Shown here piece after piece: positions 39,295 to 49,451 of a stretch of DNA of 64,000 bases; position 1 is the stretch's first letter, and every line of letters begins with the position of its first letter. Position numbers and translations under genes: made by a program. The notes beneath the pieces were generated by a model. The model was given only the letters and a program-made list of their open reading frames with translations. It made no database searches and was not told the DNA's origin. Origin of the DNA: Aliiroseovarius sediminis (GTDB lineage: Bacteria; Pseudomonadota; Alphaproteobacteria; Rhodobacterales; Rhodobacteraceae); NCBI RefSeq assembly GCF_022678485.1, contig NZ_JALBYP010000018.1:248001-312000 (forward strand), written 5' to 3'.

Positions 39295-39683
39295 TGGCGC
39301 GTCGCCTTGTTCGCCCCATCCACTGATCCAGACGAGCCTTGGGTGGCACGGAAAGCCACAATTGCATCCTCGATCTGCATCATCAACTCGTCTACCGGGA
39401 TGCCGCGATCCTGAGCCAGATGTTCGAAGTTGCGAAATCCCTCGGCTGGATTTGGGCTGCCAAGCGCGTCGATCATCACCTTGCGTGGAATGCGCCAGGA
39501 ATACGTGACATAGCGCGGCGTCATCCACGCAGCGATCGGCTGGTCGCGTCGGGCGGGGTCGTTCCAATAGACCCAACTGGCGACGGTGCGTGTTCCGAAA
39601 AACACCCCGGCTGCCATCGCAAGCGCAAGGATCGTCGTGGCCCAAGGCGCGGCGCGCCACATGCGTTTGAGGAATGAGATCAC
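39291..39683 (-). CDS. Hypothetical membrane-anchored protein
   Basis: A 130-residue protein with one N-terminal helix (about 14-32, WATTILALAMAAGVFFGT) followed by a soluble domain with RYVTYSWRIPRKVMIDALG. I do not recognise a family. It is coupled to the DedA gene by a four-base overlap and follows the VWA gene by 55 bases, so it belongs to the same minus-strand transcript. Confidence 0.78.
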   Translation of the reverse strand: MISFLKRMWRAAPWATTILALAMAAGVFFGTRTVASWVYWNDPARRDQPIAAWMTPRYVTYSWRIPRKVMIDALGSPNPAEGFRNFEHLAQDRGIPVDELMMQIEDAIVAFRATQGSSGSVDGANKATRQ

Positions 39684-39738
39684 GGCTGCTCCTTTGTTGG
39701 GGTGCTATCAATACGATGCAGGCCGAGTTTTCCGTCGC

Positions 39739-40923
39739 TTAGCGCCCCAGTTCTTTCATCCCGCGCGCAATTCCGTCCAGTGTCATGGGCACCATGCGGC
39801 CTTCGAAAATCTGGCTGATCATCTGCACGGATTGAGTATATTTCCAGTGATGTTCCGGCAAGGGATTGATCCATAGATTGTCGGGCCAATGGTCTCGGGC
39901 GCGTTCCAGCCAGACCTGGCCGGGTTCGTCGTTCCAATGCTCGTTCGCGCCGCCGCGATAGGCTACCTCGTAGGGGCTCATCGACGCATCACCCACGAAA
40001 ATACACTTGTAATCCGGGCCGTAGGTGCGCAGCACGTCCCAAGTGGGAACCTGATCGGTCCAACGCCGCGCATTGTCACGCCATACGCCTTCGTAAAGGC
40101 AGTTGTGGAAATAATAATACTCCAGATGTTTGAATTCGGCGCGGGCAGCGGAAAACAACTCCTCGACCACTTGAATATGAGGGTCCATCGAGCCGCCAAC
40201 ATCCAGAAACAACAGGACTTTCACCGCGTTGTGCCGCTCGGGCCGGGTTTTCACGTCAAGATAGCCGTGTTCCGCCGTGGCGCGAATGGTGCCGTCAAGG
40301 TCAAGCTCGTCATGCGCACCGTCGCGTGCCCAGTTGCGCAGGCGCTTCAGGGCGACCTTGATATTGCGCGTGCCCAGTTCGACCTGATCGTCCAGATTGC
40401 GAAATTCGCGCTTGTCCCAGACCTTTACCGCGCGTTGGTGGCGCGAGCGGTCTTGGCCGATGCGCACGCCTTCGGGATTGTATCCGTAGGCGCCAAAGGG
40501 CGACGTGCCGGCAGTCCCAATCCACTTGTTACCACCCTGATGGCGCCCTTCTTGTTCTTTCAGGCGCTCTTTCAGGGTCTCCATCAGTTTGTCGAACCCA
40601 CCCAAGGCCTTGATCTCGGCTTTTTCTTCGTCGGTCAGGAACTTTTCGGCCATCTTGTCCAGCCATTCCTGCGGGATATCGACGGCCTCTAGCATTTGTT
40701 CGGCAGAGATCGCTTCAAGCCCTTCGAACGTCATTGAAAACGCGCGGTCGAACTTGTCGAGGTTACGTTCGTCCTTCACCATCGCGGTGCGTGCGAGGTA
40801 GTAAAACCCTTCGATGTCATAGGTCACAAGCCCAGCTTTCATCGCCTCAAGAAAGGCAAGAAATTCGCGCAGGGATACGGGAACCTTGTTCGCGCGCAGG
40901 TTGTCGAAGAAGGGCAGGAACAT
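39739..40923 (-). CDS. VWA domain protein, CoxE-like
   Basis: A 394-residue protein of the CoxE/VWA family that works with MoxR AAA+ ATPases as a chaperone-like pair for metalloenzyme or complex assembly. An N-terminal helical domain (MFLPFFDNLRANKVPVSLRE) precedes the VWA fold at about 215-370. The MIDAS start reads LFLDVGGSMDP, i.e. D-x-G-x-S instead of the usual D-x-S-x-S. The matching MoxR gene lies 3.4 kb upstream on the same strand with five genes between. Its client is unknown. Confidence 0.9.
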   Translation of the reverse strand: MFLPFFDNLRANKVPVSLREFLAFLEAMKAGLVTYDIEGFYYLARTAMVKDERNLDKFDRAFSMTFEGLEAISAEQMLEAVDIPQEWLDKMAEKFLTDEEKAEIKALGGFDKLMETLKERLKEQEGRHQGGNKWIGTAGTSPFGAYGYNPEGVRIGQDRSRHQRAVKVWDKREFRNLDDQVELGTRNIKVALKRLRNWARDGAHDELDLDGTIRATAEHGYLDVKTRPERHNAVKVLLFLDVGGSMDPHIQVVEELFSAARAEFKHLEYYYFHNCLYEGVWRDNARRWTDQVPTWDVLRTYGPDYKCIFVGDASMSPYEVAYRGGANEHWNDEPGQVWLERARDHWPDNLWINPLPEHHWKYTQSVQMISQIFEGRMVPMTLDGIARGMKELGR

Positions 40924-40932
40924 GACGTTGAC

Positions 40933-41091
40933 CTAGCGACTTATGATGATCGAGGCGAACAGCGCGACCAACCCGAATACAATGGCATGAACGGCAGCAT
41001 ATTGCGCCGTATCCAGCCGGTTGCCACCCCGTTTGCGGGCGCGCAGAACACCGACCAGAGCCCCGAAAATGAGTGCTGCGATAACCAGCAT
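40933..41091 (-). CDS. Small membrane protein
   Basis: A 52-residue frame from the ATG at 41091 to TAG at 40933. It follows AAGGGGGC about ten bases upstream. Two hydrophobic segments (MLVIAALIFGALVGVLRA and AIVFGLVALFASIII) flank a basic loop RKRGGNRLDTAQ. It lies nine bases before the VWA gene and 28 bases after the DUF2927 gene, so it is part of the operon. Function unknown. Confidence 0.72.
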   Translation of the reverse strand: MLVIAALIFGALVGVLRARKRGGNRLDTAQYAAVHAIVFGLVALFASIIISR

Positions 41092-41119
41092 ATAGGCGTG
41101 CCCCCTTGTTTAAGGGCGG

Positions 41120-42523
41120 TCAAGGACGGCCCTGTTTGCTGTGTCCCGGCGCGATGGCGGCGATGTCGCCCAGCCGCGCGCCGACCTGTTCGTTCGAGCC
41201 GAAGCCATACCGCGCCCAGCCCAGACTGTCGAGCCTGACAAGCTGCGCCTCGGCACTGCGACCGGACAGATCCAGGGCCTCGGCCTTGATCATCAGAAGG
41301 GTGGCCAGAAGGGCGGCGTTTTCGGCCCGCATGACCGGCTGGATGTGGGTGTTCACAATCGCTATTGCCGTTTTTGTTCGCCCCGCAGACAGGGCATAGG
41401 CGGCCAGTTGCACGCCCATATGGGCGGCATGCAAAGCGGTTTTGGGGTGGCTGCGATAGATGGCTTCGGCCTCACGGAAGGCGCTGAATGCGTTTTTGCT
41501 GTTTTGACGCATATGAAGGCGACCATAGGCAAACAGGCTGAACGCCAACCGAGTGTCGCGCCATCCCATCTGGCGGGCGATGGCCACGGCAGACGTAGCG
41601 GCTTGTCTGCGATGCCCGTTGGAATAACCGGCCCCCAACGCCGTTTCTATTGCATCTTTCCATGCCTGGGGCGCGTGTTCACCTGTGCGCGGTGCGCCAC
41701 TTCCGCCCCTGGGGTTCAGGCGCGCCAGTATGGCTGGCAGGCGTGCCGCCACGTCGTTTCGGCTCATCCCGGACGCAAGTTCCGGTGCGTAATAGGCACG
41801 CAGGATCAGCATGTCGAACCCTGTCAGGACGGTGTGGAAATTATCATCGTTGAACACGCTGTCATGCAGGCGATACAGGTCGTTGACCGGTCCCAAGGCC
41901 TGCGCGACCTCTTCATGCAGGCAATCACGCAGCTCTTGCGGGCTTGCATCGCCGGGCAGGAACACCGCCATCCGGGTGCGGGTGTGCAGCTTTGTCCAGT
42001 CCAGCCGTTCGGTGCCGCGTGCGGCGCGATACTCTTGCCAGCTTGACACGTTTGGGGCCACAAAACAGGCAGCATGGGGCACAAGGCGCTGCAACTGGCG
42101 TTTGGTGATGATCTGCAATGTGATCGATGCGGGCGTGGCTTCGGGTACTTGGGTGATGTTGATCCCGCCCTCAATGCGTAGCCGCGCCAACAGGCGGCTC
42201 AGGTCCGCCTGCATATAAGGGGGCGGCTCACCCGTGACGCGTAGCGTCACAGGGCCTTCAAACCGGGTCAGTACGGGAAGGGTTCGCCCGCTTTCCAACT
42301 GAAAAGACAGGTCCAGAAAATCCCCGGCAATCGTGCTATTGGGCCGCGATGGTCGGGTGATCTGCGTGCTGCCGAAGGACTTCATCGGGGGCAGGGACGA
42401 AGGCAGGCCGATGCGACTTGCGGTGACCTCGTCCTGCGCAATGTTGGATGGGCGCGGGACAGAGCACGCGCCAACAGCCAGAGCAGTCAAAAAGGACGCA
42501 TAGACGGCCAGCCGCATCGTCAC
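41120..42523 (-). CDS. DUF2927 lipoprotein
   Basis: A 467-residue predicted lipoprotein. The signal peptide ends in the lipobox ALAVGAC at about residue 20. The DUF2927 domain at about 70-290 resembles a gluzincin-type peptidase fold: RDCLHEEVAQALGPVNDL contains an HEExxQ-like stretch in place of HExxH. The C-terminal ~180 residues are helical, TPR-like repeats. It lies between the GNAT and small membrane genes. A role in the envelope is inferred from the signal peptide. Confidence 0.86.
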   Translation of the reverse strand: MTMRLAVYASFLTALAVGACSVPRPSNIAQDEVTASRIGLPSSLPPMKSFGSTQITRPSRPNSTIAGDFLDLSFQLESGRTLPVLTRFEGPVTLRVTGEPPPYMQADLSRLLARLRIEGGINITQVPEATPASITLQIITKRQLQRLVPHAACFVAPNVSSWQEYRAARGTERLDWTKLHTRTRMAVFLPGDASPQELRDCLHEEVAQALGPVNDLYRLHDSVFNDDNFHTVLTGFDMLILRAYYAPELASGMSRNDVAARLPAILARLNPRGGSGAPRTGEHAPQAWKDAIETALGAGYSNGHRRQAATSAVAIARQMGWRDTRLAFSLFAYGRLHMRQNSKNAFSAFREAEAIYRSHPKTALHAAHMGVQLAAYALSAGRTKTAIAIVNTHIQPVMRAENAALLATLLMIKAEALDLSGRSAEAQLVRLDSLGWARYGFGSNEQVGARLGDIAAIAPGHSKQGRP

Positions 42524-42975
42524 GCTCTCCCATATCGGATGAAAGGCGTCTTGACGCCAATCAGGTCATAGAGCTTTTGGGCCGACTCGTTTGCGGTGTG
42601 GGTTATCCAATAGACCGATGGCGCGCCCGCGTGATCGGCAGTATCATAAACCGCCTTGATCAAAGCGCGCCCGACGCCGATGCCGCGCGCCAAGGGGTCG
42701 GTGTAGAGATCCTGCAAATAGCACACGTCCTCCACCTTCCAAGTGTGCCGATGGAACAGGAAATGTGCAAACCCGACGGGCCGGTTGCCCTTGCAGGCCA
42801 GCAGCCCGTTAAATTCGTTTGGGGTGCCCGACACCAAGCGCGCAAATGTGGCATCGTGAATCTGCGGCTCTAACACAACCTGTTCAATACTAAGATACTC
42901 ACCCCAAAGGCGATTCCATGCGGCCCTGTCAGACGGCGTCACCGGTCGAACAGAGATGTCGTCACTGGTTCCCAT
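42520..42975 (-). CDS. GNAT-family N-acetyltransferase
   Basis: A 151-residue acetyltransferase. The acetyl-CoA loop is LYTDPLARGIGVGRALIKAV (the R-x-x-G-x-G/A motif), and VEDVCYLQDLYTDP and SAQKLYDLIGVK complete the fold. The acceptor substrate is unknown. Its stop overlaps the DUF2927 start by four bases. About 200 AT-rich bases separate it from the toxin gene upstream. Confidence 0.9.
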   Translation of the reverse strand: MGTSDDISVRPVTPSDRAAWNRLWGEYLSIEQVVLEPQIHDATFARLVSGTPNEFNGLLACKGNRPVGFAHFLFHRHTWKVEDVCYLQDLYTDPLARGIGVGRALIKAVYDTADHAGAPSVYWITHTANESAQKLYDLIGVKTPFIRYGRA

Positions 42976-43172
42976 AACACCACACCCAAAGCTGTTTCAT
43001 ACGCCCGGCACAGCCAAAAAGTGTAAGGGGAGATCAGGTTCTGACCAAGCAAAACTATAGATTTGGCATGTTTTTAGACAAATTATTTAAACAATAACAA
43101 TATTTTGTATGCGAAAATTCATGCACCACAAGGCTGGTTGCCCGGCCATTGCCAAGAGGACGAATCGAACCG

Positions 43173-43877
43173 TCAAAGTCCAACAACGTCGTATTCTGGA
43201 CCGCCTGACCATGTGATGTCCCACTTCGCGCCGGGACGTACGTTCTGCACCGCGGATGGGTCGAAGGCCACAAGACAGGTGCCGTCTGGATGGCGCACCG
43301 AAGGATAAACCAGCCCCCGATGCCCACCGGCGCGCAGGTGATTTGCCAGTTCTTGCCCGCGCGGATAGCCGCGCGCCGGGTCGTCATGTAACGCGGGGTG
43401 GTCGGGCTGACCAGTCAGGTCAGGGAAGTCACCAATGAAATCGGCCAGCAGTTCGACATAGCGCACCTTGGTGTTAAAGATGCCCATAAAGGTCAACTCG
43501 CGGGTGTAGTGATACCCGACTTCGGCCAGCGATGTCATGGCGCTCCAGCTACAATACCATGCGCCGCGTGTGTCATCGTTGAACCGGTTGCCACCTGCCC
43601 GGCGATAGGTGAACGCCGCATTCACGTGGCTCAGGCCATAGATGCGAAGATCCGCGGCGCGGCGCTCCCACGCCAGTTCCAGTCGGTTCACCCCCATATC
43701 GCGCCCGCGTTCAGCGATGTGACGGGCTGAAGTCATCGCCTCGACCTCGGCCAAAAGGGTCGCTTCTTCGTCATCATCAACCAGCCCCCGCAGTACCGGT
43801 GGTTTGTGATACGTGGCAGGGATCAGGCGGACCAGCGCGCGGTCACTGACAGATCGCAAAGGAAGCGGGTCGGTCAC
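43173..43877 (-). CDS. RES-domain toxin
   Basis: A 234-residue RES-family protein; characterised members (MbcT, Xre-RES systems) degrade NAD+. The conserved Arg lies in YRRAGGNRFND, the Glu in SLAEVGYHYT and the Ser in LVYPSVRHP, the three residues that name the family. The start overlaps the antitoxin gene by four bases. The ~60-residue N-terminal extension before the RES core is helical. Downstream DNA (42976-43172) is AT-rich and empty. Confidence 0.88.
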   Translation of the reverse strand: MTDPLPLRSVSDRALVRLIPATYHKPPVLRGLVDDDEEATLLAEVEAMTSARHIAERGRDMGVNRLELAWERRAADLRIYGLSHVNAAFTYRRAGGNRFNDDTRGAWYCSWSAMTSLAEVGYHYTRELTFMGIFNTKVRYVELLADFIGDFPDLTGQPDHPALHDDPARGYPRGQELANHLRAGGHRGLVYPSVRHPDGTCLVAFDPSAVQNVRPGAKWDITWSGGPEYDVVGL

Positions 43878-44281
43878 ATCCCGCCCCGTAGTGCATCGAC
43901 GTAATTGCGCACGCGCAGGAATTGCGGCAATCCATCCTCGATCATCGTGTCAATCGGGCGGGCGCCGTCAAACAGCGGGCCTGTGTTGGCAAGTGTGATC
44001 CATTGATCAGCAAGCGATTCGTCGAAATAAAGGTGTAGGGATTTGTAGATCCCGACCAGTGCAGACAGGCGCAGCATTTGATCACGGGTCAGATCGCCCT
44101 TGAAGTTAGGGTTTCGCGCGCGTTTCCAAGTGGATGTGGACATATCCGCCAGCGCAGCCGCGTCATCCAGTTTCAGCCCCCAAGCCTCGGCAATCCGGCC
44201 ATAGGCCTTCAACGCCACAGCCGCATGATCCGAGGTCGGACGGGCCGGGGGCGGGGTGATGGGTTGTGGGGCGGCGTGCAT
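43874..44281 (-). CDS. Xre/MbcA/ParS-type antitoxin (DUF2384)
   Basis: A 135-residue antitoxin partner of the RES toxin. The ATG at 44281 follows GGAGATGCACC; an earlier ATG at 44320 is less likely. A Pro-rich start (PQPITPPPARP) precedes a helix-turn-helix (LDDAAALADMSTSTWKRA). The C-terminal DUF2384 helix bundle (FLRVRNYVDALRGG) normally blocks the RES active site. It probably represses its own operon. Confidence 0.86.
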   Translation of the reverse strand: MHAAPQPITPPPARPTSDHAAVALKAYGRIAEAWGLKLDDAAALADMSTSTWKRARNPNFKGDLTRDQMLRLSALVGIYKSLHLYFDESLADQWITLANTGPLFDGARPIDTMIEDGLPQFLRVRNYVDALRGGM

Positions 44282-44348
44282 GGTGCATCTCCTGTCGTGT
44301 TGAGCAGAAGATAAGGTCATATGGTCCGAATGTCAAGTTCAGATGGGA

Positions 44349-45209
44349 TTATTGCCGCCCGCCGCGCCCCTCACGACGGGCCATGAAGGCCAGACGTTCA
44401 AACAGATGCACGTCCTGCTCGTTCTTCAAAAGCGCGCCGTGCAGGGTCGGCAAAGCCGATGCCCCATCACGCTTCAATGTTGCTGGGTCGATATCTTCGG
44501 CCAGCAACAGCTTCAGCCAATCCAGCACTTCCGAGGTGGACGGCTTCTTCTTCAGCCCCGGTTGCTCGCGGATTTCATAGAATTGGGTCAGCGCCTCGGT
44601 CAGCAGACGCGGCTTGATGCCGGGGTGATGCACCTCCACGATGCGGGCCAGCGTATCGGCTTCGGGGAAGCGGATATAGTGAAAGAAACAGCGGCGCAAA
44701 AAGGCGTCGGGCAGTTCTTTTTCATTGTTCGAGGTGATGATGATAATCGGGCGGTGTTTCGCGCGGATGGTTTCGCCGGTCTCGTAGACGTGAAACTCCA
44801 TCTTATCAAGCTCTTGCAGAAGGTCGTTGGGAAACTCGATATCGGCTTTGTCGACCTCGTCAATCAGCAGAACGACGCGTTCATCGGCCTCGAACGCCTC
44901 CCACAGCTTGCCGCGCTTGATATAGTTTTTGACGTCATGCACACGTTCGTCGCCCAACTGGCTGTCGCGCAACCGGCTGACGGCATCGTATTCGTAAAGA
45001 CCTTGCTGCGCTTTTGTGGTGGATTTGATGTTCCATTCGATCATCCGCGCGCCCAAAGCGCCCGCCACCTGCTTTGCGAGTTCCGTCTTGCCAGTGCCGG
45101 GTTCACCCTTGACCAGAAGTGGGCGTTCCAGCGTAACGGCGGCATTGACCGCGACCTTAAGATCGTCGGTCGCGACATAGCTTTCAGTGCCTTCAAAGCG
45201 TTTCGTCAT
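44349..45209 (-). CDS. MoxR-family AAA+ ATPase
   Basis: AAA+ ATPase of 286 residues that works with VWA/CoxE proteins in assembly of complexes. Walker A is KGEPGTGKTELA and Walker B is VVLLIDEVDKAD. Sensor 1 is IIITSNNEKELPDAFLRRCFFHYI, shortened here to its core IITSNNEKELPDA. It starts after AGGGGATAACAGG. Its VWA partner is at 39739-40923 on the same strand; a toxin-antitoxin pair, GNAT, DUF2927 and a small membrane gene lie between. Confidence 0.92.
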   Translation of the reverse strand: MTKRFEGTESYVATDDLKVAVNAAVTLERPLLVKGEPGTGKTELAKQVAGALGARMIEWNIKSTTKAQQGLYEYDAVSRLRDSQLGDERVHDVKNYIKRGKLWEAFEADERVVLLIDEVDKADIEFPNDLLQELDKMEFHVYETGETIRAKHRPIIIITSNNEKELPDAFLRRCFFHYIRFPEADTLARIVEVHHPGIKPRLLTEALTQFYEIREQPGLKKKPSTSEVLDWLKLLLAEDIDPATLKRDGASALPTLHGALLKNEQDVHLFERLAFMARREGRGGRQ

Positions 45210-45541
45210 CCTGTTATCCCCTTGCGGTCACAGCTGCGTCATACCGGGCGAGGTAATGGGATGGGCCGCGTTTGGCAAGTGTACGGTCTATGTGGGGTCA
45301 ACAGCACAAGCCGTCTATATGCAGTGCGGCTGAGATAATTGAACCGTCACGCCGCCTGAATCCGAGTGTTTTTATTGTGTTTCAGGCGCTTATCCGCTTT
45401 CGGCGAAAACCTTTATACCACATGGTCTTTGCCTAGTGACAACAGGCAATAGCGGGTGTAAACGAGCGCCAGAAGAAACCGGGCTTCTAAGAGGCAACAA
45501 GGTTGTCAGGTGGTTATGGTCCGGTAAGTGAGGGAGTTGGT
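45210..45541. other. Divergent promoter region between moxR and dksA
   Basis: A 332-base region between divergent genes with no gene of its own. It contains an inverted repeat, CGCCTGAA at 45353-45360 and TTCAGGCG at 45381-45388, across a 20-base AT-rich loop. This could be an operator or an RNA hairpin without a clear U tract. The promoters of moxR and dksA must lie here; I cannot place them confidently. Confidence 0.4.
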
Positions 45542-45964
45542 ATGAAAGCAGAGACTTTCCTGCCCGACGATTACCGTCCTGCCGAAGACGAGCCGTTCAT
45601 GAACGATCGTCAGACGGAATATTTCCGTCGCAAGCTTCTGGCTTGGAGGGAAGAGTTGCTGGACGAAAGCCGTCATACGCTTGAGGGCTTGCAAGACAAT
45701 ACGCGCAACATTCCGGACATTGCAGATCGCGCGTCCGAGGAAACCGACCGTTCGCTGGAACTGCGCACGCGGGACCGGTCGCGCAAGCTGGTGGGCAAGA
45801 TAGAACAGGCGCTGCGTCGGATTGACGAAGGCGAATATGGCTATTGCTCGGAAACGGGTGATCCAATTTCGTTGAAACGGCTGGATGCTCGCCCGATCGC
45901 GACACTGAGCCTTGAGGCGCAAGAACGCCACGAACGGCGTGAAAAGGTGCATCGCGACGATTAA
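45542..45964 (+). CDS. dksA: RNA polymerase-binding regulator DksA (single-cysteine type)
   Basis: Binds the RNA polymerase secondary channel and, with ppGpp, adjusts rRNA and amino-acid promoters. It has 140 residues. The ATG at 45542 follows GAGGGAG. The coiled-coil tip DIADRA carries the D-x-x-D-x-A residues (Asp59, Asp62, Ala64). The zinc-finger region has only Cys102 in GYCSETG; the other three cysteines are replaced, as in the Rhodobacter sphaeroides DksA (RSP2654), which is functional. A strong terminator follows. Confidence 0.94.
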   Translation: MKAETFLPDDYRPAEDEPFMNDRQTEYFRRKLLAWREELLDESRHTLEGLQDNTRNIPDIADRASEETDRSLELRTRDRSRKLVGKIEQALRRIDEGEYGYCSETGDPISLKRLDARPIATLSLEAQERHERREKVHRDD

Positions 45965-46051
45965 GGCGCGCGTGCGGCGGTTCTGATTGGCGTATTGCCA
46001 CTGCCAAATATCGTGGGCGATCATGTCGCGTGGCTGACCATGCGGAAATAT

Positions 46052-46085
46052 GACAAAAGGCGCTGGACATCCGGCGCCTTTTGTC
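46052..46085 (+). terminator. Rho-independent terminator of dksA
   Basis: GACAAAAGGCGC at 46052-46063 pairs perfectly with GCGCCTTTTGTC at 46074-46085. The T run is part of the descending arm. Confidence 0.8.
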
Positions 46086-46153
46086 CGTTCAGGGGAATGC
46101 TGCGCCAAGCAGAACGTATATGATAAAGGCGCGCAAAAAAGGGGGCGGTAACC

Positions 46154-47323
46154 ATGATTGCAGGGCAGCAGGTCACGATCCTTGGGGCAGGGATTGGCGG
46201 GCTGGCCGCAGCTATAGCGCTTGCGCGCCGGGGCGCACAGGTCACAGTGTTGGAGCAAGCCCCCGCGATTGCCGAAGTTGGCGCGGGCTTGCAAATCAGC
46301 CCTAATGGCGTGCGTGTGCTTGATGCGTTGGGGTTGAATGATGTGGCGCGCCGCCGTGCCATGCGCGGCACCGGTGTTTGGCTGCGTGATGGTGTCTCGG
46401 GTCATGAGGTCATTGATTTCAACTTCGACAAGGTTGCGCCTGGGGCAACATTCCTGCTGTTTCACCGTGCCGATCTGATTGACATGCTGGCAGACGCGGC
46501 ACGCGCTGCGGGTGTCGATATCCGCTGCGGAGTGCAGGTGCAGGCTGTAATCCCTAGCCAGAGCGCTGCGGCGGTGAAAATCGCCGATGCACCAAGTCAG
46601 GATATGGGGTTTGTGATTGGTGCTGACGGTCTGCATTCGGTCGTGGCACCCGCTTTGAACGGCCCCCGGACCCCATTTTTTACCGGGCAGGTGGCGTGGC
46701 GGGCGACCGTTCCCGCAACCGGTCGCGAAACGACCGAGGCGACGGTTTACATGGGGCCGGGTCGGCACATGGTGACTTATCCGTTGCGCGATGGCCAACT
46801 GGTTAATCTGGTTGCCATCGAGGAGCGTGACACCTGGGCGGACGAGGGCTGGAACCACATCGACAAGCCCGCAAATTTGCGCCGGGCCTTTGCAGGGTTC
46901 TGCGACGACGCGCAAGCCTTTCTGGAAAGGGTCGAGGTGGTGCATCTTTGGGGTTTGTTTCGCCACCCCGTGGCAAAGAACTGGCATCGCGGGCATGTTG
47001 CGCTGCTGGGCGATGCCGCGCATCCGACGCTGCCGTTCATGGCCCAAGGCGCGGTCATGGCGATCGAGGATGCGTGGGTTCTGGCCGCCTGCCTTGATCG
47101 GTTTGGCATGGACGAGGGCCCCGCACGCTATCAGAAGGTGCGCCGCGACCGCTGTGTGCGGATCGTCGCAGCGGCGAACAAGAACGCGCGCAACTATCAC
47201 TATGCAAACCCGCTTGCGCGCCGGTTGGGACATGGGGCGTTGCGGCTGGCGGGACGGGTTGCCCCGCAACAGGTCTTCAAACGGTTCAGCTGGATTTACG
47301 ATGCGGATGTGACGCAGATTTAG
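46154..47323 (+). CDS. FAD-dependent monooxygenase (salicylate/3-hydroxybenzoate hydroxylase-like)
   Basis: Class A flavin monooxygenase of 389 residues. The ATG follows GGGGGCGG. The Rossmann FAD motif is TILGAGIGGLAAAIAL, with the ring-binding Glu in VLEQAP. The DG motif is FVIGADGLHSVV and the second FAD motif LLGDAAHPTLPFMAQGA. The family hydroxylates aromatic acids; the substrate cannot be read here. It converges on the damaged lyase gene with six bases between the stops. Confidence 0.9.
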   Translation: MIAGQQVTILGAGIGGLAAAIALARRGAQVTVLEQAPAIAEVGAGLQISPNGVRVLDALGLNDVARRRAMRGTGVWLRDGVSGHEVIDFNFDKVAPGATFLLFHRADLIDMLADAARAAGVDIRCGVQVQAVIPSQSAAAVKIADAPSQDMGFVIGADGLHSVVAPALNGPRTPFFTGQVAWRATVPATGRETTEATVYMGPGRHMVTYPLRDGQLVNLVAIEERDTWADEGWNHIDKPANLRRAFAGFCDDAQAFLERVEVVHLWGLFRHPVAKNWHRGHVALLGDAAHPTLPFMAQGAVMAIEDAWVLAACLDRFGMDEGPARYQKVRRDRCVRIVAAANKNARNYHYANPLARRLGHGALRLAGRVAPQQVFKRFSWIYDADVTQI

Positions 47324-47329
47324 CGCAGG

Positions 47330-47761
47330 TCACTGCTTGAGCAGTGCATCGACAGCGTCGCCCTGCATCCCGGCGCCGAGCATTGTGAAATCACCGTCTT
47401 CAAACATCGCCTCAGACGCATCGCGGTTCACCCGGTGGGTGACTCGCGCCAGTGCCGATCCAAGCGAAATACGGGCCACACCCGCCTTGGCAAAATTGGC
47501 GCGCGATATACTGGTAAATGGTCCAGCCGCGAGTGCGTTGCCGGGCAGGGTTGTTGCTTTACACACACGCTCTTGATCCGCCATCGTGCCGGGCAGGGGG
47601 ACATAGACGCAATCCGCGCGGGCCACCAAAACGAAGTCACCGGGAAGGGCGCGCGCAGCGGCGGCGGCGGCCTTGATGATGTCCCAGGCGTTGGCCAGAA
47701 TGAACGGGTTGCCCTTCTGGTGCAGGGCGCGAAAGGCCGCGCCGCGGTTTTGGTCGGCCAT
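47330..47761 (-). pseudogene. Isocitrate lyase/PEP mutase-family gene with internal deletions
   Basis: The frame is open for 143 codons, but the family is usually about 255-290. The start (GAAFRALHQKGNPFILANAWD) is normal, then joins directly to AAAAAARALPGDFVLVARAD from the middle of the barrel. It then jumps to YVPLPGTMADQERVC from the last third, and continues normally (FAKAGVARISLGSALARVTH) to the stop. The segment with the catalytic metal site and nucleophile loop is gone. Two in-frame deletions explain this best. A real shortened protein is possible but could not form the barrel. Deletion points are inferred from family knowledge, not from an alignment. Confidence 0.75.
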
Positions 47762-47918
47762 CTGCTTGGTCCCACATGACGGCCGCAGGTTGGCCCGGCT
47801 GTCCCAGTTTTTCGTGCGGTGCGGGCGTTGTCAAACGCGGTCTATCGCGGACGGGATAGCGGCAATTCGCATAAAACGCGTGCTTGCCTCTTTCCAAAGC
47901 CCCTTCGGCGTGAGATAG

Positions 47919-49403
<1,485 letters not shown>

Positions 49404-49451
49404 GGTTATCATGGTGCTGTGCGGTGAAATTCATGTAAGCTGGCGGACGCG

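Noticed and set aside
44343-45338. A 331-codon plus-strand frame opposite the MoxR gene.
   Set aside because: Antisense shadow; the minus strand carries intact Walker motifs.
45506-47269. A 587-codon open frame on the minus strand opposite dksA and the flavin monooxygenase.
   Set aside because: It is the antisense shadow of two clear genes, crosses the dksA terminator and has no family motifs; GC-rich codon use on one strand opens the other.
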